From Prevotella sp. P5-92 (GTDB taxonomy: Bacteria > Bacteroidota > Bacteroidia > Bacteroidales > Bacteroidaceae): a stretch of DNA of 64,000 nt. Below, in pieces: positions 59,860 through 64,000 of the stretch. The stretch's first letter is position 1; the number at the start of each line of letters is the position of its first letter. The notes below the pieces were generated by a model. That model did no database searches. It saw nothing but the letters and a program-made list of their open reading frames with translations, and was not told the origin of the DNA. The position numbers and the translations under genes are program-made. Location: NCBI RefSeq assembly GCF_002251245.1, contig NZ_NPJG01000124.1:1-64000 (forward strand), in the 5' to 3' direction.

Positions 59860-61863
59860 TTACTTGCACTGTATCTTAAACATCGTGAATGAATAAGGTG
59901 CGAGTTCGAGTGTCATGTTCTTCTTTATTTTCACTTGCTTTGTCACAGGCGCTATGGGCTGCGCGTCGAAGTTGTTCTCGTCCTCTGGCTGTCCGCTGAG
60001 TGTCACCTGGGTGGCAACAGGCTTCATGCCCTTGAAACGCGAGAGGTTGATCTTTGCCGTCTTGGTGTTGGCAGTGGCGTTGCAGACCTTGACAAAGAGT
60101 TCGCGTGTCTTGGTGTTGAGCACCACGCTCTGCTCCTGTAGCATGCCGTCGCCCTCCGACTTGTCGGGATTGTCAATCTTCACGCAGTCGCCGTAATAGT
60201 AGTTGCCGGCCGACTCGCCAAACATCTTCTGTACATAATAGCTGCATGTAGGATAGACGCGGTCGTTATCATAATAGATAAGGTCAGGATTCCACTGTGT
60301 GCCGTTCTTGCGTGCCAGGAGCGGAGCGTAAGATGTCATGCTGACAACGTCGCCATTGCGCTCCACGTGCAGCAGGTAGAGAGCCTCCGAGAGGGCGTCG
60401 ATGAGTTTCTTGTCCTTGGCGGCATACTCGCCGAGATAGACCTTTGTCTTGCGGTCGCGTGGATAGCTGTCATACTGGCGCGACTTCTGGAAGTATTCTC
60501 TTGGCTCGTAGTAGTGCTCGTCGAGAATAGGCATGTTCAGCTCCTCAGCTATGCGCCATCCGTTGTCGTAGTCGGGGTTGCCTTTGTGCGAGCCTGGTCC
60601 GGCCGTGCCAACGATGATAATCTCTGGATGAGCCTTTGTGACGCGCTCGTAGATATACTTGAAACGCTTCTCAAATTCGGGCGATATGCGTTCCTCGTTG
60701 CCGATGCCGAGATACTTGAGGTTGAACGGAGCCGGATGGCCAGCCTCTGCACGCACCTTGCCCCACTTTGTGTTGACGTCGCCGTTAGCCCATTCAATGA
60801 GGTCGAGGGCTTCGTCCACCCATTCGTCCATCTCAGCCATGGCGATGGTGTCCTGTGCCTGGTCTTTCATTCCCCATCCGCCATTGGTTCCTTGGCAGCT
60901 CACGCCGCAAGGCAAGATTGGCAGCGGTTCCATGCCCATGTCTTCGCAGAGCTGGAAATACTCGTGGTAGCCAATCTCCATCGACTGGTGGTAGCCCCAT
61001 GTGTTCTTCAGCTGCTTGCGCTGGTGCTTTGGTCCTACGGTTAGTTTCCAGCGGTATGTGTTCCAGAATCCGTCGCCGCCGCCGTGTACCACACATCCGC
61101 CTGGGAAGCGCATGAAGCGTGGGTGGATGGCTTCGAGTGTCTCGGCCAGGTCGCGGCGAATGCCGTGTCCGTGATATGTGTCTTGTGGAATGAGCGACAC
61201 CTGGTCGATGTCCATCACTCCCGTCTGTAGTGCGAGTATCTGTAGTACGGCGGTCTTGCAGTCTTTGCCTGCGGTGATGGTGGCAGAATACTGTTTCCAT
61301 GCTCCTCCGCTCACTTTGATGGTTGTCTCGCCGAGCACGTTAGGGTCCTTGCCCCAGCCTGTTGGTTCGGCTATGACGATGCGTACGTCCTTGTCGGCTC
61401 CCTTTATGTTGCGTGCAAAGAAAGAGAAGTCGTATTTCTCGCCTGCCTTTACGGTCATGGCGTCAAAGCCGTCGTTCTGCACTCCGAATCCTGTCCATCC
61501 CGTGTAGTCGTAATAATGTCCCACACGCTCTATGTTCAGGCGCATGTAGTTAGGATTATTGGGATGGAGCGGTTCTTGTTGTTTTGCCTCAAGGAATCCG
61601 AGCGAATGTCCTGGGCGGATGGTGCGCCATGCGGTGCCTGGTCCCCATCCGTCGCGGTCTGACGGAGAGTATTCGAACGAACCGTTTTGCACGAGCTGTG
61701 CGTTGAGTCCGCCGTCGGCAGAGTTGTTGATATCCTCAAAGAAGATACCTATTAGTTGGTCACTGATCTGTTTGCCTCCTGCTGGGGCAGACATCTTTTT
61801 CTGGGCAGACACGCCCATGACTGAGGCCAAGAGCATGGCCCCGAAGACATAACGTTTATTCAT
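59860..61863 (-). CDS. Alpha-L-arabinofuranosidase, glycoside hydrolase family 51
   Basis: A 667-residue exported GH51 enzyme that releases terminal arabinofuranose from arabinan or arabinoxylan. It has a signal peptide (residues 1-20) and an N-terminal strand. A carbohydrate-binding-like beta-sandwich comes next (about 60-225, NGSFEYSPSDRDGW to MDIDQVSLIP). The TIM barrel carries acid/base Glu390 in LGIGNEE and nucleophile Glu479 in VYLGEYA, and a C-terminal beta-sandwich ends the protein. Other marks are RFPGGCVVHGG and NTWGYHQSMEIGYHEY. The gene is alone, with a strong terminator. Confidence 0.92.
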   Translation of the reverse strand: MNKRYVFGAMLLASVMGVSAQKKMSAPAGGKQISDQLIGIFFEDINNSADGGLNAQLVQNGSFEYSPSDRDGWGPGTAWRTIRPGHSLGFLEAKQQEPLHPNNPNYMRLNIERVGHYYDYTGWTGFGVQNDGFDAMTVKAGEKYDFSFFARNIKGADKDVRIVIAEPTGWGKDPNVLGETTIKVSGGAWKQYSATITAGKDCKTAVLQILALQTGVMDIDQVSLIPQDTYHGHGIRRDLAETLEAIHPRFMRFPGGCVVHGGGDGFWNTYRWKLTVGPKHQRKQLKNTWGYHQSMEIGYHEYFQLCEDMGMEPLPILPCGVSCQGTNGGWGMKDQAQDTIAMAEMDEWVDEALDLIEWANGDVNTKWGKVRAEAGHPAPFNLKYLGIGNEERISPEFEKRFKYIYERVTKAHPEIIIVGTAGPGSHKGNPDYDNGWRIAEELNMPILDEHYYEPREYFQKSRQYDSYPRDRKTKVYLGEYAAKDKKLIDALSEALYLLHVERNGDVVSMTSYAPLLARKNGTQWNPDLIYYDNDRVYPTCSYYVQKMFGESAGNYYYGDCVKIDNPDKSEGDGMLQEQSVVLNTKTRELFVKVCNATANTKTAKINLSRFKGMKPVATQVTLSGQPEDENNFDAQPIAPVTKQVKIKKNMTLELAPYSFTMFKIQCK

Positions 61864-61961
61864 TTTTCTATAAATATGTTTTTAGTCTGGATGGGTTAAA
61901 ATTAGACATGTATTTCTCTTTTTTCTTTCTTCTACTGAGTATAAGCCTTTAGGGCCAGTGC

Positions 61962-62219
61962 CTACCACCTCTTTTTCTTCTTGAAGAGCGAACCATAGCG
62001 GCGGTAGAGCTTCGTGGCCACCATAGCCACGTCGAAAGCCATGATGCCCTTGCTGATGATGCCCGTCACCATCTCGCCCTTGTCGGCCGATGGTTTTACC
62101 GTGGTGAGGTCGTGCCACAGCGTGGCAACCTTCTCGCCGCTCTGGTCGATGGTGGTGCGCAGCTGTTCTTTCCGCAGTTGTATGTCGGTGAGATTACGTA
62201 TGGGTGTTGTCTGTGTCAT
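61962..62219 (-). CDS. Small conserved protein of the YtxH operon
   Basis: An 85-residue protein with a charged N-terminal helix (about 10-40) and a short hydrophobic-to-amphipathic segment (MVTGIISKGIMAFDVAMVATKLYRR). It ends in a very basic tail (FKKKKRW). I do not recognise a named domain. It is the last gene of a three-gene operon with a YtxH-type protein and a holin-superfamily-like membrane protein, an arrangement I have seen in Bacteroidetes. It probably sits at the inner membrane. Confidence 0.65.
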   Translation of the reverse strand: MTQTTPIRNLTDIQLRKEQLRTTIDQSGEKVATLWHDLTTVKPSADKGEMVTGIISKGIMAFDVAMVATKLYRRYGSLFKKKKRW

Positions 62220-62224
62220 AGCTC

Positions 62225-62578
62225 TTAACTAAGTAGTATATTGGCAAAGCATCTCACGAGTGGTCGCTCGATGAGCGGTTTGCGGAAAAGGTAGATGACG
62301 ATGAGCAGCAGCGCGTATGCTCCGCCCATGATGGCAAAAGCCTCTGCCGTGCCAGTGAGTGGCGCCATCCAATAGACGGCGGCAAACGACACATAGAGCA
62401 TGATGGCGAGGGCGAAGAGGAAGCTGACAACAAACAGCGAGGCGGCGGTGAGCAGGCGTACGGCCTTTTCAGCTACGTCGAGCTTCAGATAGTCTTTCTG
62501 CAGTTCGACGTAGTCCTTGAGAGCCTCTACCAGCTGGGCGATGGTCTCGATATTTTTATCGTTTGAAAACATTGCCAT
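62225..62578 (-). CDS. Holin-X/phage-holin-superfamily-like membrane protein
   Basis: A 117-residue protein with a helical N-terminal region (IETIAQLVEALKDYVELQKDYLKLDVAEKAVRL, split over residues 10-42) and two adjacent membrane helices (about 43-72 and 80-97). This layout matches the phage holin / Holin-X superfamily III proteins that are common in Bacteroidetes chromosomes and have no proven link with phages. It lies 4 bases after the YtxH gene and 5 bases before the next gene. Confidence 0.7.
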   Translation of the reverse strand: MAMFSNDKNIETIAQLVEALKDYVELQKDYLKLDVAEKAVRLLTAASLFVVSFLFALAIMLYVSFAAVYWMAPLTGTAEAFAIMGGAYALLLIVIYLFRKPLIERPLVRCFANILLS

Positions 62579-62582
62579 GTGC

Positions 62583-62795
62583 TTACTCAGCTGGCGCTAC
62601 CTCTTGAATGTCATCCACGAGAGTGTCAACCTCCTTGCGCGAGAGTTTCACATTGTGCTTGCGGAGAAAGTCGTCAACGGTATCACTGATTTTCGTGCGG
62701 GTATCTTTTCCCTTCTCTGGTGCCAAGAGCAGGCCTAAGGCGGCTCCGGCGATGGCGCCTCCGAGGAATGCGCCGATGTAACCTAAACTTTTCAT
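62583..62795 (-). CDS. YtxH-domain protein
   Basis: A 70-residue protein with one Gly/Ala-rich membrane helix (IGAFLGGAIAGAALGLLLAPEKG) followed by a charged helical region. This is the pattern of YtxH-domain proteins, known for general-stress genes in Firmicutes and widespread elsewhere. It is the first gene of the three-gene envelope operon and has a good promoter at 62849-62879. Confidence 0.8.
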   Translation of the reverse strand: MKSLGYIGAFLGGAIAGAALGLLLAPEKGKDTRTKISDTVDDFLRKHNVKLSRKEVDTLVDDIQEVAPAE

Positions 62796-62848
62796 GATAA
62801 AATTGTTTTTAAAATGTTTCTAATTCCTGATAACTATGAATGATGTGG

Positions 62849-62879
62849 CAAATGTAGGCATTTTTATCGAAATATCAAT
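62849..62879 (-). promoter_or_regulatory. Promoter of the YtxH operon
   Basis: The -7 box TACATTTG (62849-62856) and an ATTG at the -33 position (62876-62879) are 19 bases apart. The leader is about 50 bases. Confidence 0.5.
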
Positions 62880-63041
62880 AGTTTTGTGCGTGATTTTTTG
62901 TTAAAAACACAAGATTTTGTCGATTTAACAAACTTTATGCAGCATTTTTGCTCGTATTTCACGAAATCTTCGTAACTTCGCAAGGTCATACGACGACATC
63001 ACATGAAAACATGTTTAATTAAATAACAGAACAAAGCAAAT

Positions 63042-63524
63042 ATGAAGAAGTATTTTGTATTGTGCGTAGGTTTCTGCGCAGCATTGGCAATGACAAGTTG
63101 TAAATCAAGCGAAAGCGCTTATAAGAAGGCTTACGAGAAGGCTAAAGCCCAGGAACAGGCTCAGCCAGCCCAGACTCAGGAGCCTGTCAACGTGGTTGCT
63201 CCGGTAGAGACAAAGCCTGTCACCGAGACACGCGTAGTGGATAATGTCGATAACGTGCAGGTGCGTCAGGAGGACTACTCGCTCGTGAGCGGTGCCGGAC
63301 TGAAGAATTTCAGCGTCGTTGTTGGCGCCTTCTCTGTACGCGCTAACGCCGAGGGACTGCAGCAGCAGCTCAAGGACGCTGGCTACGACGCCCAGATCGT
63401 GAAGAACGAGGCACGCAACCTCTACCGTGTCATCGCTGCCACCTTCGACAGCAAGAGCGAGGCTGCCAGAAGCCGCAACGAGTTCCGTGCTAAATATCCC
63501 GACGCTTGGTTGCTGGCTAAATAA
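63042..63524 (+). CDS. SPOR-domain lipoprotein
   Basis: A 160-residue lipoprotein (MKKYFVLCVGFCAALAMTSC, cysteine at residue 20). A Gln/Ala/Pro-rich linker spans about 35-70, and a C-terminal SPOR domain spans about 85-160 (FSVVVGAFSVRANAEGLQQQ, NLYRVIAATF). SPOR domains bind denuded glycan strands of septal peptidoglycan, so the protein probably acts in cell division or envelope remodelling. It precedes ruvX by five bases. Confidence 0.9.
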   Translation: MKKYFVLCVGFCAALAMTSCKSSESAYKKAYEKAKAQEQAQPAQTQEPVNVVAPVETKPVTETRVVDNVDNVQVRQEDYSLVSGAGLKNFSVVVGAFSVRANAEGLQQQLKDAGYDAQIVKNEARNLYRVIAATFDSKSEAARSRNEFRAKYPDAWLLAK

Positions 63525-63529
63525 TACAG

Positions 63530-63949
63530 ATGTCAAGAATACTCGCTGTCGATTACGGCAAGAAGAGATGTGGAATAGCGGTCACCGATCCCCTGAAGAT
63601 TATCGCCGGGGGATTGGCGACCGTTGCTACGTCTGAACTATTGTCGTTTATCAAAGACTACACCACACGCGAACAGGTGGAGACAATCGTCGTGGGCGAA
63701 CCAAAACAACCTAACGGACAGCCCAGCGAAAACCTTCCGCGCGTAAGGGCCTTCGTGGCACAACTCAAGAAGATGATGCCCACGATGCCGGTGGAATACT
63801 ACGACGAGAGGTTTACGTCGGTATTGGCACACAAGGCCATGATCGACGGCGGACTGAAGAAAAAGGCGCGGCAGAACAAGGCTCTCGTCGATGAGATCAG
63901 CGCCACGATCATCCTTCAGGACTACATGAACTCGAAAAGATTCTCATAA
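63530..63949 (+). CDS. ruvX: Holliday junction resolvase RuvX / pre-16S rRNA nuclease YqgF
   Basis: A 139-residue YqgF-type RNase-H-fold nuclease. The catalytic Asp8 lies in LAVDYGKKRCGIA. VVGEPKQPNG and the downstream YYDERFTSVLA and DEISATIILQ blocks complete the active site. The E. coli homologue is essential and trims the 5' end of 16S rRNA. A role at Holliday junctions has been proposed for others. It follows the SPOR gene closely and precedes a probable def gene. Confidence 0.92.
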   Translation: MSRILAVDYGKKRCGIAVTDPLKIIAGGLATVATSELLSFIKDYTTREQVETIVVGEPKQPNGQPSENLPRVRAFVAQLKKMMPTMPVEYYDERFTSVLAHKAMIDGGLKKKARQNKALVDEISATIILQDYMNSKRFS

Positions 63950-63987
63950 TTCACACACACAACAAGCAGAAAAAAACATTTAACTCG

Positions 63988-64000
63988 ATGATTTTACCTA
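63988..64000 (+). CDS. Start of a probable peptide deformylase gene (cut by window edge)
   Basis: The last 13 bases read ATG ATT TTA CCT A, giving MILP. In Bacteroidetes ruvX is often followed by def, whose product begins MILPI. The assignment rests on four codons and gene order only. Confidence 0.4.

Noticed and set aside
62225..62578. Evidence of a prophage from the holin-superfamily-like gene
   Set aside because: No lysin, capsid or integrase gene is nearby. The gene sits in a housekeeping-type operon with YtxH, as commonly seen in Bacteroidetes chromosomes.

Overview
The window looks like a chromosomal segment of a Bacteroidales bacterium, most likely Prevotella or a close relative. The pointers are Bacteroidetes-type promoters (a -7 box of the form TAnnTTTG, often TACCTTTGCA or TATCTTTGCA, seen upstream of more than twenty genes), an ISAon1-type insertion sequence, DUF349, DUF4230, DUF2807 and DUF4738 families, a hybrid-two-component-like regulator, and many secreted glycoside hydrolases. 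All of this is inferred from reading the sequence. No database search was made.

Layout. 1-824: an ISAon1-like insertion sequence with an internal deletion. 851-1396: a DUF4738 lipoprotein under three 33-bp repeats. 1681-13895: carbohydrate enzymes on the minus strand (GH3, GH2, PL11 rhamnogalacturonan lyase, GH31 with a PA14 insert), interrupted by remnants of a lost polysaccharide locus, an orphan MntA-like nucleotidyltransferase whose HEPN partner survives only as a tail, and a family of promoter-carrying repeats. 14085-20266: DUF349 protein, CorA with a structured leader, and a MaoC/flippase/pepD operon. 20421-28029: cyclophilin, then a heavy-metal RND efflux operon downstream of rsmA. 28133-31236: tRNA-Gln, nagB, glsA and a hemerythrin-LuxR sensor-regulator. 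31474-35771: two TonB-dependent receptors. 35910-40115: a kinase-less HTCS-like regulator and a LacI regulator. 40399-42998: panE-like gene, ruvA and ddh. 43223-47961: convergent GH3 and GH36. 48131-48421: a small exported Cys/Lys-rich protein. 48561-51823: a four-gene operon (NTP transferase, CDP-alcohol phosphotransferase, NarL-type regulator, BASS transporter). 52010-58946: DUF2807 lipoprotein, then a plus-strand run of two AGCS symporters, an esterase fused to a degenerate nucleotidase-like domain, two DUF4230 proteins and trmO. 58953-61863: HAD phosphatase and GH51. 61962-64000: a small envelope operon, a SPOR lipoprotein, ruvX and the first codons of a probable def.

How the genes work together. 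The GH2, GH3, GH31, GH36, GH51 and PL11 enzymes all carry export signals and would trim plant cell-wall side chains (galactose, glucose, xylose, arabinose, rhamnogalacturonan). No intact SusC/SusD pair is present. The most unusual items are the vestigial kinase region in the HTCS-like regulator, the interleaved inverted repeats and terminator-like hairpin ahead of corA, the esterase with a T-x-D nucleotidase motif, the hemerythrin-LuxR fusion and the Cys/Lys-rich peptide.
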